Assembly (NCBI RefSeq): GCF_001457475.1
Contig: NZ_LN831029.1
Coordinates: 2,232,001 to 2,296,000, forward strand
Direction of reading: 5' to 3'
Length of the DNA: 64,000 nucleotides
Source of the DNA: Achromobacter xylosoxidans
GTDB taxonomy: Bacteria > Pseudomonadota > Gammaproteobacteria > Burkholderiales > Burkholderiaceae_B
Shown here: positions 55,289 through 64,000 of the stretch, in pieces
How the letters are laid out: each line of letters opens with the position of its first letter
Position numbering within the stretch: position 1 is the first letter of the stretch
Program-made: the position numbers and the translations under genes
Notes under the pieces: generated by a model
Seen by the model: the letters and a program-made list of their open reading frames with translations, nothing else
The model's database searches: none
What the model was told of the DNA's origin: nothing

Positions 55289-57064
55289 ATGTCCGCGGCC
55301 GGTACCGCGGTTCTTGCACATGACGGGGATGGCTCAGCCAGCCCCGTTATTTGTTTGTACGGCAAGGGCGTGGCGCGCGGTTACGCCATCGGCCGCGCGG
55401 TGGTCATGGGGGCGGCGGCGCTGGAAGTCGCCCACTACCGCATCGCGCCCGAGGACGTGCCGGCCGAGAGCAGCCGCCTGACCGAGGCGCTGGCCTCGGC
55501 CCAGCAGGAATTGCGGCAACTGGCCGACACCCTGCCGGCCGATGCGCCGCGCGAGCTGGGCGCGATGCTCAATGTGCACAGCCTGTTGCTGGGCGACCCG
55601 CTGCTGGCCGAGCAGACGCTGGCGCTGATCGCCGAGCGGCACTACAACGCCGAATGGGCGCTGACCACGCAGGGCCAGATCCTGGGCCAGCAGTTCGACG
55701 CCATGGAAGACGAATACCTGCGCGAACGCGGCGCGGACGTGCGCCAGGTGATCGAGCGGGTGCTGCACGTGCTGTCCGGCACCTCGGCCATCCTGCCGGA
55801 CATGTCGCACATGGGCGGCGACGAGGCGCTGGTGGTGGTGGCGCACGACATCTCGCCGGCCGACATGCTGCGCCTGCGCGGCGGACGCTTCGCCGCCTTT
55901 GTCACCGACCTGGGCGGGCCGACCTCGCATACCGCCATCGTGGCGCGCAGCATGGGCGTGCCGGCCGTGGTGGCCATGGGCAACGTGCGCGAGCTGGTGC
56001 GCGACGGCGACATGCTGATCATCGACGGCGCCGCCGGCGCGGTGGTGGTCAATCCGTCGGAACGCATCCTGCAGGAATACCGCCGCCGCCAGGCCGCCTA
56101 CGCCGATGAGCGCGCCGAACTCGGCCTGTTGCGCGACGAGCCGTCCGTCACCCTCGATGGCATCGACATCGTCCTGCACGCCAACATCGAACTGCCGGAA
56201 GAGGCGGCGCTGGCGCTGGCCTCCGGCGCGCACGGCATCGGCCTGTTCCGCAGCGAATTCCTGTTCATGGGGCGTCCGGACCTGCCGGGCGAGGAAGAGC
56301 AGTACGAGGCCTACGCGTCCGTCGTGAAGGTGATGGCGGGCCGTCCCGTCACCATCCGCACGCTCGACATCGGCTCGGACAAGACGCTGGACGGCGAAGC
56401 CACGGTGGCCACCAATCCGGCGCTGGGGCAGCGCGCCATCCGTTACTGCCTGGCGCGCCCGGAGATGTTCGCGACGCAGCTGCGCGCCATCCTGCGGGCC
56501 TCGGCCCATGGGCCGGTGCGGCTGCTGATCCCGATGATCGCCCACATGCACGAGGTGGTGGCGACGCGGGCCGCCATCGAGTCGGCGCGGCGCGAACTGG
56601 ATGCGCGCGGCCAGGCCTATGCGGCGCACATGGAAGTGGGCGCCATGGTCGAAGTGCCGGCCATCGCCATCGCGATCGAGCCCTTCGCGCAGGCGCTGGA
56701 TTTCCTGTCGATCGGCACCAACGACCTGATCCAGTACACGCTGGCCATCGACCGCGGCGACCACGACGTGGCGTCGCTCTACGATCCCTTGCATCCGGCG
56801 GTGTTGCGGCTGGTGGCCCACACCATCAATGCCGGCGAGCGGGCCGGCAAGCCGGTGGCGGTGTGCGGCGAAATGGCCGGCGATTCGCGCATGACGCGGC
56901 TGCTGCTGGGGCTGGGGTTGACCGAATTTTCCATGCATCCGCAGCAACTGCTGGACGTGAAGCGGGAAGTGCGGCGGGCGCACACCAACGCGCTGCGCGT
57001 GAAGGTGGCCAGCGCCTTGAACCGGGCCTTGCCGGTGGATCTGGATACGCTCGACCTGGCCTGA
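55289..57064 (+). CDS. ptsI: Phosphoenolpyruvate-protein phosphotransferase (EI)
   Basis: 591 residues from the ATG at 55289; an in-frame GTG at 55232 would overlap ptsH. Transfers phosphate from PEP to HPr. Phospho-His in DLGGPTSHTAIVARSMGVPA, PEP-site Arg in GLFRSEFLFMG, LSIGTNDLIQYTLAIDRGD and catalytic Cys in VAVCGEMAGD. Last gene of the gshB-EIIA-ptsHI unit; a strong terminator follows. Confidence 0.96.
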   Translation: MSAAGTAVLAHDGDGSASPVICLYGKGVARGYAIGRAVVMGAAALEVAHYRIAPEDVPAESSRLTEALASAQQELRQLADTLPADAPRELGAMLNVHSLLLGDPLLAEQTLALIAERHYNAEWALTTQGQILGQQFDAMEDEYLRERGADVRQVIERVLHVLSGTSAILPDMSHMGGDEALVVVAHDISPADMLRLRGGRFAAFVTDLGGPTSHTAIVARSMGVPAVVAMGNVRELVRDGDMLIIDGAAGAVVVNPSERILQEYRRRQAAYADERAELGLLRDEPSVTLDGIDIVLHANIELPEEAALALASGAHGIGLFRSEFLFMGRPDLPGEEEQYEAYASVVKVMAGRPVTIRTLDIGSDKTLDGEATVATNPALGQRAIRYCLARPEMFATQLRAILRASAHGPVRLLIPMIAHMHEVVATRAAIESARRELDARGQAYAAHMEVGAMVEVPAIAIAIEPFAQALDFLSIGTNDLIQYTLAIDRGDHDVASLYDPLHPAVLRLVAHTINAGERAGKPVAVCGEMAGDSRMTRLLLGLGLTEFSMHPQQLLDVKREVRRAHTNALRVKVASALNRALPVDLDTLDLA

Positions 57065-57100
57065 GAGCCGCTGACGCCGGAGCCTCGCCCCAACGAACGG

Positions 57101-57130
57101 AAAGCCCGGCGCATGCGCCGGGCTTTTTTT
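57101..57130 (+). terminator. Terminator after ptsI
   Basis: Stem AGCCCGGCGC/GCGCCGGGCT with an AT loop, preceded by A residues and followed by seven T, so it could act in both directions. Confidence 0.9.
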
Positions 57131-57218
57131 GCGCCGGCGGGCGCGGGGGGAGGGGCACCTTGGGGGGGGGCAGGCCGCTTGCGTCTGGCCCGGCCTTCGA
57201 AACGGGATCGCCCGGACG

Positions 57219-57246
57219 AAAAAAAGCCCCCTGCAAAGAGGGGGCT
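57219..57246 (-). terminator. Terminator of the glnK-amtB operon
   Basis: On the minus strand AGCCCCCT-CTTTGC-AGGGGGCT followed by seven T (A run at 57219-57225), 38 bp past the amtB stop. Confidence 0.88.
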
Positions 57247-57283
57247 TCCCGTGGCTCCGCCCGGCAGCGGGCGGGGGTGACGA

Positions 57284-58522
57284 TCAGCTGTGATAGGCCG
57301 ATTCGCCGTGGCTGGTGACGTCCAGCCCTTCGCGTTCCTGGTCTTCCGGCACGCGCAGGCCGCACAGGGCGTTGGCGATCTTGTAGGCGATCCAGGCGAC
57401 CACGCCCGACCAGACGATGGTCAGCAGCACGCCTTCGAGCTGCACCCAGAGCTGGCCCAGGATCATGCCAGGCTCGGCCAGGCCCGGGCCGCCCAGGGCC
57501 TGGGCGTTGAAGATGCCGGTCAACAGGGCGCCGACGATGCCGCCCACGCCGTGCACGCCGAACACGTCCAGCGCATCATCGGCGCGCAGCAGGCGCTTCA
57601 GGCCATTGACACCCCACACGCAGACCACGCCAGCAACCACGCCGATGATCAGCGCGCCCACCGGGCCCACCAGGCCGGCGGCCGGGGTGATGCCGACCAG
57701 GCCGGCGACGGCGCCCGAGGCGGCGCCCAGCATCGAAGGCTTGCCCTTGATGGCCCATTCCGTGAACAGCCAGGCCAGCACGGCGCCAGCGGTGGCGATC
57801 ATGGTGTTGAAGAAGGCCAGGGTGGCGTTCTCGTTGGCGGCCAGGGCAGAGCCGGCGTTAAAGCCGAACCAGCCCACCCACAGCAGCGCGGCGCCCACGA
57901 AGGTCATCGGCAGGTTGTGCGGCTGCATGGCTTCGCGGCCATAGCCGACGCGCTTGCCGACCACATACGCGCCCACCAGGCCGGCCACGCCGGCGTTGAT
58001 GTGCACCACCGTGCCGCCGGCGAAATCCAGCGCGCCCTTGGCATTGAGCAGGCCCGGCGCCGTTTCCGAGGCGAACCAGACCATGTGCGCAATGGGGATG
58101 TAGGCGAAGGTGAACCAGATCACCGTGAACACCAGCACCGCCGAAAAGCGGGCGCGTTCGGCGAAGCTGCCGACGATCAGCGCGCAGGTGATGCCGGCGA
58201 ACGTGGCCTGGAAGGAGGCGAACAGCAGCTCGGTCAGCGAGTTCGACATGGCGTACTTGCCGTCGGCTGGCGTGAACATGCCGGAGAAGAAGGCGCGCGA
58301 AAGGCCGCCGAAGAATGCGTTGCCTTCGGTGAAGGCGAGGGAATAACCGTAGATGAACCAGAGGACCAGGCCCAGCACGAACGTGCACATCACTTGCAGC
58401 AGCACCGACAGCACGTTCTTGCTGCGTACCAGGCCGCCATAGAACATCGCCAGACCGGGTACGGCCATCATCAATACGAGGAGGGTAGAGACGAGCAACC
58501 AGGAGATATCTGCTTTATCCAT
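57284..58522 (-). CDS. amtB: Ammonium transporter
   Basis: 412 residues from the ATG at 58522 (GGAGCCTGAAA upstream). Eleven membrane segments. Signature DFAGGTVVHINAGVAGLVGA, conserved pore residues in FASFQATFAGIT and MVWF, and HGVGGIVGALLTGIF. No signal peptide extension as in some Amt proteins. Imports ammonia under nitrogen limitation and is controlled by GlnK, encoded immediately upstream. Confidence 0.95.
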   Translation of the reverse strand: MDKADISWLLVSTLLVLMMAVPGLAMFYGGLVRSKNVLSVLLQVMCTFVLGLVLWFIYGYSLAFTEGNAFFGGLSRAFFSGMFTPADGKYAMSNSLTELLFASFQATFAGITCALIVGSFAERARFSAVLVFTVIWFTFAYIPIAHMVWFASETAPGLLNAKGALDFAGGTVVHINAGVAGLVGAYVVGKRVGYGREAMQPHNLPMTFVGAALLWVGWFGFNAGSALAANENATLAFFNTMIATAGAVLAWLFTEWAIKGKPSMLGAASGAVAGLVGITPAAGLVGPVGALIIGVVAGVVCVWGVNGLKRLLRADDALDVFGVHGVGGIVGALLTGIFNAQALGGPGLAEPGMILGQLWVQLEGVLLTIVWSGVVAWIAYKIANALCGLRVPEDQEREGLDVTSHGESAYHS

Positions 58523-58553
58523 TTTCAGGCTCCAATGAGTCTTTCTTATTTGT

Positions 58554-59438
<885 letters not shown>

Positions 59439-59870
59439 ATGAATACCCAACGCAAGACCTTTGCCGTGCTGGCGCTGGCCGCCGCGCTGGCCGCCCTGGC
59501 TGGCTGCAACAAGAGCGACGAGAAGGCCGCCCCGCCCGCGGCTTCGACCACGCCGGCCCCGTCCACCACCACGCCGGGCACGCCGCCCGCGGCCACCACG
59601 CCGCCGGCCACGACCGCGCCGTCCGGCTCGGGCGCCCCCGCCGGCGCCACCGCCGGCCTGCCTGCCGAGTGCGATGCCTACCTGACCCAGGTCAGCGCGT
59701 GCATGGACAAGCTGGGCGCCTCCAATCCCGCCGCGGCCAGCTTCAAGCAGCAGCTCGACGCCGCCAAGACTCAATGGGCCACGATCAGCGACAAGACGCA
59801 GCTGGCCTCCCAATGCAAACAGTCGGCCGACCTGTTTGCGCAGTCCGCTTCGCAGATGGGCTGCAAGTAA
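59439..59870 (+). CDS. Small lipoprotein with Pro/Thr-rich linker
   Basis: 143 residues from the second of two adjacent ATGs (59439), better spaced from AGAGG than 59436. Lipobox LAALAGC gives a lipidated Cys near residue 23. A Pro-Thr-Ala-Gly linker (about 35-75) is followed by a compact helical domain with three Cys (LPAECDAYLTQVSACMDKLG ... SQCKQ). Anchored to a membrane and facing the periplasm. Function unknown. Confidence 0.85.
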   Translation: MNTQRKTFAVLALAAALAALAGCNKSDEKAAPPAASTTPAPSTTTPGTPPAATTPPATTAPSGSGAPAGATAGLPAECDAYLTQVSACMDKLGASNPAAASFKQQLDAAKTQWATISDKTQLASQCKQSADLFAQSASQMGCK

Positions 59871-59953
59871 CGATGTTGGTAGGGGGCTGCCCCCAAGGCG
59901 GCCCGGTTTTCTCCTGTGCTTTGATGGGCGGTCACCGCATGCGGCCCGCCCTC

Positions 59954-60115
59954 TTTTTTTGCCGCTGGGCCGCCCCAAGGCAAAAACGCCCCCTCGGGGG
60001 GGCAGCGACCCGCGCAGCGGCGGAGCGTGGGGGCCTTTTTTTGCCGCCGGGCCGCCCCAAGGCAAAAACGCCCCCTCGGGGGGCAGCGACCCGCGCAGCG
60101 GCGGAGCGTGGGGCC
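59954..60115. repeat. Two tandem copies of an 80-82 bp intergenic repeat
   Basis: Copies at 59954-60035 and 60036-60115 each read TTTTTTT-GCCGC-GGGCCGCCCCAAGGC, AAAAACGCCCCCTCGGGGGG, CAGCGACCCGCGCAGCGGCG, GAGCGTGGGG. GC-rich, able to fold, non-coding. It resembles dispersed intergenic repeats common in Achromobacter and Bordetella genomes (from memory, not searched). Confidence 0.88.
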
Positions 60116-60159
60116 GGAAAGCACTACACTTGAGGCACCAAGAATATCGTGAGGCCGCT

Positions 60160-60411
60160 ATGAACAATCGCACCCAGTGGATGGAAGACATCCAGAAGAA
60201 CATCTCCGACCTGATCGCCCGCAGCCCGGCGGCGGATGTCGAGCGCAACGTGCGCGCCCTGATGACGCAGGCGTTCTCCAAGCTCGATCTGGTCACCCGC
60301 GAAGAGTTCGACGTGCAGGCCGATCTGCTGGCGCGCACGCGGGCGCGCGTCGATCAGTTGTCCGCCACGGTTGAACAGCTGGAGTCGCGCCTGGCGGCCC
60401 TGGACAAGTAA
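60160..60411 (+). CDS. ubiK: Ubiquinone biosynthesis accessory factor UbiK
   Basis: 83 residues. An N-terminal amphipathic region (MEDIQKNISDLIARSPAADV) and a C-terminal coiled coil (DVQADLLARTRARVDQLSAT) are the pattern of the UbiK/BMFP (YqiC) family, which trimerises and assists the late ubiquinone complex at the membrane. Confidence 0.88.
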   Translation: MNNRTQWMEDIQKNISDLIARSPAADVERNVRALMTQAFSKLDLVTREEFDVQADLLARTRARVDQLSATVEQLESRLAALDK

Positions 60412-60496
60412 TCCGCGCGGACATTTCTGCCACGGCCGCATCCGCGGCCGTTTTCGTTTTCGGCATACTGGCCTTCGATCGCCCTCGGAGACCGCC

Positions 60497-62059
60497 TTGA
60501 CCCTTGCCGTAATCGCCAGCCGCACGCTCAGTGGCCTGCACGCCCATGCGGTGCGCGTCGAGACGCACCTGGGGCCGGGCCTGCCGAGTTTCAACGTGGT
60601 CGGCCTGCCCGACACCGAAGTCCGCGAAAGCCGTGAACGCGTGCGCGCGGCGATCCTCAACAGCGGCTTCAATTTTCCCGCCGGCCGCATCACGGTCAAT
60701 CTGTCGCCGGCCGACATTCCGAAGGAGTCTGGCCGCTTCGACCTGCCCATCGCGCTGGGCCTGCTGCTGGCCGCCGGACAATTGGCGCCTCGGGAGGAGG
60801 GGGCGCGGGAAGAGGGTGCGCGGGAAGGGGGCGCGGGCGCGGCGGATGCCGCCGCGCCCGATCCGCTGTTGGCCGGCCTGGTGCTGGCGGGCGAATTGTC
60901 GTTGACGGGCGCGCTGGTACCCGTCTCGGCAGCCCTGGTGATCGCGCTGAGCGTGGCGCGGGAGTCGCCCGGCGCCACGCTCATCCTGCCCGCCGGCAGC
61001 GCCGAACAGGCGGCCTGGGTCGAGGGCCTGCGGGTGCTGTCGGCCCGCAGCCTGGCGGATGTGGCGGCTCATGTGGCGGGCGTCTGCCGCTTGCCGGACG
61101 CCATTGCGGCGAGCTGGCCGGCCGCGCCGCCGGCGCCGTGCCTGTCGGACGTGCGCGGCCAGCCCGGTGCGCGGCGCGCCCTTGAAGTGGCGGCCGCGGG
61201 CGGCCACAGTCTCTTGATGGTGGGGCCGCCCGGGGCCGGCAAGAGCATGCTGGCCGCGCGCCTGCCCGGCCTGCTGCCGCCGCTGGCGCGCACGCAGGCG
61301 CTCGAGGTCGCGGCCATTGCCGCGCTGGCCGGCGCGCCGGACGCGCGCATGGGCACGCCGCCGTTCCGCGCCCCGCATCATTCCGCGTCCCCGTTCGCGC
61401 TGGTGGGCGGCGGCGGCCGCCCGCGTCCCGGGGAGATCAGCCTGGCCCATCACGGCGTGCTGTTCCTGGACGAGCTGCCCGAGTTCAGCCGGCGCACGCT
61501 CGAGGCGCTGCGCGAGCCGCTGGAAACGGGCAGGGTGGTGATCGCCCGCGCCCTGCACACCGCCCAGTTCCCCGCCCGCTTCCAGCTGGTGGCGGCGATG
61601 AATCCGTGCCCCTGCGGCTGGCGCGGCCACCCGCGCCGGGCCTGCCAGTGCACGCCGGACCAGGTGGCGCGTTATGCCGGCAAGGTTTCGGGGCCGCTGC
61701 TCGACCGGATCGACCTGTATGTGACCCTGCCGCCGCCCGATCTGGAAAGCCTGCAGGGACCGCCCGGCGAGGCGTCGGCGCCAGTGCGGGCGCGAGTGGC
61801 GCGTTGCCGCGAGCGCCAGCTGGCACGGCAGGGCAAGTCCAATGCCGGCCTGGCCGGCGCCGAACTGGAGCGTCATTGCCCCATGGACCCGTCCGCCCAG
61901 GCGCTGTTGTTGCAGGCGATGCGGCGATTGGCGGGATCCGGGCGGGCGCTGCATCGCGCCCTGCGGGTGGCGCGGACCATCGCCGACCTTGACGGGGCGG
62001 ATACGCTGCAGGCCAGCCATGTGGCCCAGGCGGTGCAGTATCGACGGCCGGGGGTATGA
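60497..62059 (+). CDS. comM: ComM/YifB-family AAA+ ATPase (Mg-chelatase-like), TTG start
   Basis: 520 residues from a TTG at 60497, with GGAG 7 bases upstream and the family N-terminus MTLAVIASRTLSGLHAHAVR. N-terminal Lon-like fold domain, Walker A GPPGAGKSMLAARLPGLLPP, Walker B FLDELPEF, and the zinc-type MNPCPCGWRGHPRRACQC segment. ComM is a hexameric helicase that extends branch migration during natural transformation. Residues near 95-115 (GAREEGAREGGAGAADAAAP) form an unusual low-complexity insert. Confidence 0.92.
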   Translation: MTLAVIASRTLSGLHAHAVRVETHLGPGLPSFNVVGLPDTEVRESRERVRAAILNSGFNFPAGRITVNLSPADIPKESGRFDLPIALGLLLAAGQLAPREEGAREEGAREGGAGAADAAAPDPLLAGLVLAGELSLTGALVPVSAALVIALSVARESPGATLILPAGSAEQAAWVEGLRVLSARSLADVAAHVAGVCRLPDAIAASWPAAPPAPCLSDVRGQPGARRALEVAAAGGHSLLMVGPPGAGKSMLAARLPGLLPPLARTQALEVAAIAALAGAPDARMGTPPFRAPHHSASPFALVGGGGRPRPGEISLAHHGVLFLDELPEFSRRTLEALREPLETGRVVIARALHTAQFPARFQLVAAMNPCPCGWRGHPRRACQCTPDQVARYAGKVSGPLLDRIDLYVTLPPPDLESLQGPPGEASAPVRARVARCRERQLARQGKSNAGLAGAELERHCPMDPSAQALLLQAMRRLAGSGRALHRALRVARTIADLDGADTLQASHVAQAVQYRRPGV

Positions 62060-62167
62060 TGGCGGATCGTCTGCCCCGGGGCTGGGGCGTCCGCCTCGGT
62101 GCGTGGTTCTGTTTCCCCTGGTCCGTCCCTGGTTGTGCTGCCATGTTGTCCGGCGCCGTGTCCCGGC

Positions 62168-62197
62168 TCGACAAAACCAGGGAAATCACCATATAAT
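62168..62197 (+). promoter_or_regulatory. Promoter of rpmI-rplT
   Basis: TCGACA (62168-62173), 18-bp spacer, perfect TATAAT (62192-62197). Start near 62204, giving a leader of about 310 nt. Confidence 0.78.
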
Positions 62198-62203
62198 CAA
62201 AGG

Positions 62204-62515
62204 CTTTCCCGGATCCAGGCTACTTTTTTGCCGGCGGTGCGGGGAAGGCCGGGCCAAATGCCCTGGCGGCAGCCGAATGGCGCAAGCCGGGATTCATGGC
62301 CCTGGGGGTATTCGAGTAATACCCCAGAAGTACCTCAGTAGTACCTCAGAAGTACCCCAGCAGTACCCCCAAGAAGTGGCAAGAGGTCCTCAAGTTTTGC
62401 CGCAATGGTGTAGGTCGAACGTTTCCGCCTTCGTGGCTTGGGGCGTCGCCAACCGCCTTGCGACAAGCACCTCGCGTCATGTAAATCAACAATGCGTTCA
62501 GTTTAGGGAATCATC
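62204..62515 (+). promoter_or_regulatory. Long structured leader of rpmI-rplT
   Basis: A perfect 8-bp hairpin GGGGTATT/AATACCCC (62305-62312 and 62318-62325) is followed by 11-bp repeats AGTACCTCAGT, AGTACCTCAGA, AGTACCCCAGC, AGTACCCCCAA (62329-62372). GGGGTA can pair with the TACC(C/T)C of any repeat. In other bacteria L20 represses this operon by binding a leader RNA; this may be a local version. Confidence 0.55.
62315..62372. repeat. 11-bp tandem repeat ladder in the rpmI leader
   Basis: Four in-phase 11-bp copies of AGTACCYCAGN from 62329, preceded by a 14-bp variant at 62315-62328. Confidence 0.85.
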
Positions 62516-62713
62516 ATGCCCAAGATGAAAACCAAGAAAAGCGCCGCAAAGCGCTTTCAGGTTCGCGGCAGCGGATCCATCAAGCGTGGTCAGGCGTTCA
62601 AGCGTCACATCCTGACCAAGAAGACCACCAAGAACAAGCGCCAGCTGCGCGGTTCGGCGGCGGTTCACGAGACCAACGTGGCTTCCGTGAAAGCCATGAT
62701 GCCTTTCGCTTGA
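62516..62713 (+). CDS. rpmI: Ribosomal protein bL35
   Basis: 65 residues, full length. [20 protein letters not shown] and [16 protein letters not shown] are invariant family blocks. Followed 17 bp later by rplT. Confidence 0.98.
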   Translation: MPKMKTKKSAAKRFQVRGSGSIKRGQAFKRHILTKKTTKNKRQLRGSAAVHETNVASVKAMMPFA

Positions 62714-62730
62714 TATAAGGGAGATCTACT

Positions 62731-63090
62731 ATGCCTCGCGTCAAACGCGGCGTTACCGCCCGCGCACGTCACAAGAAAGTCATTGCCGCCGCCAAGGGTT
62801 ACCGTGGCCGCCGCGGTAATGTGTTCCGTATCGCCAAGCAAGCGGTCATGCGCGCTGGCCAATACGCCTACCGCGACCGCCGCAACAAGAAGCGCACGTT
62901 CCGCGCGCTGTGGATCACGCGTATCAACGCCGCCGTCCGCGAACATGGCGTCAGCTACAGCGTGTTCATCGCCGGCCTGAAGAAGGCTGCGATCGAACTC
63001 GACCGCAAGGTCCTGGCCGATCTGGCCGTGCGCGACAAGGCCGGCTTTGCCGCCATCGTGCAGCAAGCCAAGGCTGCCTTGGCTGCCTGA
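62731..63090 (+). CDS. rplT: Ribosomal protein bL20
   Basis: 119 residues, full length. Starts [24 protein letters not shown] lies before the ATG. In E. coli bL20 also represses the rpmI-rplT message. Confidence 0.98.
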   Translation: MPRVKRGVTARARHKKVIAAAKGYRGRRGNVFRIAKQAVMRAGQYAYRDRRNKKRTFRALWITRINAAVREHGVSYSVFIAGLKKAAIELDRKVLADLAVRDKAGFAAIVQQAKAALAA

Positions 63091-63119
63091 TCGCGCGCTT
63101 TAACTCATCGCGCATCGCT

Positions 63120-63152
63120 GCAAACGGGGCTGTAATGGCCCCGTTTGCGTTT
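63120..63152 (+). terminator. Terminator-like hairpin between rplT and pheS
   Basis: Perfect 11-bp stem GCAAACGGGGC/GCCCCGTTTGC with a 7-base loop, followed by GTTTTG. It may partly terminate ahead of pheS. No Phe-rich leader peptide is seen here. Confidence 0.7.
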
Positions 63153-63167
63153 TGAAGGCTGGATTTC

Positions 63168-64000
63168 ATGACTCAATCGGTTGACGACCTGGTTTCCCAG
63201 GCGCAAGAACGGTTCGCCGCGGCCACCGACGCCGCCGCGCTCGAAAACGCAAAGGCCCGTTTCCTGGGCAAGGACGGCGCGCTGACGGTCCTGCTCAAGG
63301 GGCTGGGCAAGCTCGATCCCGAGCAGAAGCGCGACATGGGCGCCCGGATCAATCAGGCCAAGCAGAAGGTCGAAGAGCTTTTGAATCTGCGCCGCGCCGC
63401 CTTGGCGCAAGCGGAGCTGGATGCCCGCCTGGCCTCCGAAACCATTGACGTATCGTTGCCGGGCCGCGGTCGCGTGCCGGGTGGCATTCATCCGGTCATC
63501 CGGACCTGGGAGCGGGTCGAAGAAATCTTCCGCTCCATCGGCTTCGACGTGGCCGACGGCCCCGAAGTCGAGAACGACTGGACCAATTTCACCGCCCTCA
63601 ACAACCCGCTGGACCATCCGGCGCGTTCCATGCAGGACACGTTCTACGTCGACATGAAAGATGCCGACGGCCTGCCGCTGCTGCTGCGCACGCACACCAG
63701 CCCCATGCAGGTGCGTTACGCCCGCATGCACAAGCCGCCCATCAAGGTCATCGCGCCGGGGCGCACCTATCGCGTCGACAGCGACGCCACGCACTCGCCC
63801 ATGTTCCACCAGGTGGAAGGGCTCTGGATCGCCGAGGACATCTCGTTCGCCGACCTGAAGGGCGTGTATACCGATTTCCTGCGTTGCTTCTTCGAAAGCG
63901 ACGATCTCGTCGTGCGTTTCCGCCCGTCGTTCTTCCCGTTCACCGAACCGTCGGCCGAAATCGACATGATGTTCACGTCGGGTCCCAACCGCGGCCGCTG
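63168..64000 (+). CDS. pheS: Phenylalanine-tRNA ligase alpha subunit (5' part; cut by the window edge)
   Basis: 277 residues visible, no stop before the edge. N-terminal coiled coil that binds tRNA ([20 protein letters not shown]), then class II core: [52 protein letters not shown] and the motif 2 region [20 protein letters not shown]. The rest and pheT should follow. Confidence 0.97.
   Translation, partial: MTQSVDDLVSQAQERFAAATDAAALENAKARFLGKDGALTVLLKGLGKLDPEQKRDMGARINQAKQKVEELLNLRRAALAQAELDARLASETIDVSLPGRGRVPGGIHPVIRTWERVEEIFRSIGFDVADGPEVENDWTNFTALNNPLDHPARSMQDTFYVDMKDADGLPLLLRTHTSPMQVRYARMHKPPIKVIAPGRTYRVDSDATHSPMFHQVEGLWIAEDISFADLKGVYTDFLRCFFESDDLVVRFRPSFFPFTEPSAEIDMMFTSGPNRGR

Noticed and set aside
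63091..63167. Phenylalanine attenuator before pheS
   Set aside because: A hairpin is present but there is no short ORF with Phe codons, and the gap is only 77 bp.

Overview
The window is high-GC (mid-60s percent by eye) betaproteobacterial DNA. The leuC-leuD-leuB-asd-fimV-truA-trpF order, the thrS-infC and rpmI-rplT-pheS blocks, the gshB-EIIA-HPr-PtsI-amt-glnK block and a LapA/BrtA-type adhesin locus together point to Alcaligenaceae, most likely Achromobacter or a close Bordetella relative. This assignment is inferred from gene content; no database was searched.

Layout. (1) 1-9946, minus strand: a large repetitive RTX/VCBS adhesin of the LapA/BrtA class (cut by the left edge) with its type I secretion genes (TolC-like, ABC exporter, HlyD-like), a small acidic protein and a LuxR-type regulator. 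(2) 10460-19882, plus: leuCDB, asd, a FimV-like protein with a collagen-like tract, truA, an orphan Tat-exported TRAP binding protein, trpF. (3) 20154-25668: tRNA-Val, a methyltransferase, a hydrolase divergent from a CGNR zinc-finger regulator, small proteins, a PhnZ-like HD protein, a YbaN-family protein. (4) 25764-31693: a sugar-acid module (IlvD/Edd dehydratase plus TRAP transporter, minus) divergent from its LacI-family regulator, with a perfect palindromic operator between them. (5) 31706-44705, minus: an eleven-gene catabolic cluster (EamA exporter, acetylpolyamine amidohydrolase-like enzyme, cupin, complete dipeptide-type ABC importer, aldehyde dehydrogenase, M20 carbamoylase-like hydrolase, ThDP enzyme) headed by a GntR/FadR regulator. 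(6) 45010-50438: GT39-like glycosyltransferase, hemN with a possible FNR box, a NarL-type response regulator, rmlD. (7) 50439-64000: thrS-infC, gshB, phosphotransfer PTS proteins, amtB/glnK under a good sigma-54/NtrC control region, a lipoprotein, ubiK, comM, rpmI-rplT and the start of pheS.

Most interesting signals. The thrS 5' leader encodes an 18-residue peptide with three consecutive Thr codons followed by a perfect terminator-like hairpin, which looks like transcription attenuation of threonyl-tRNA synthetase. The usual thrS-infC-rpmI-rplT-pheS operon is split by about 9 kb, and the detached rpmI half has its own promoter and a long leader carrying a hairpin plus a ladder of 11-bp repeats that could pair alternatively with the same G-rich strand. 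infC starts with AUC. The minus-strand 32-44 kb cluster looks like an unassigned pathway for an acylated amine or ureido compound.
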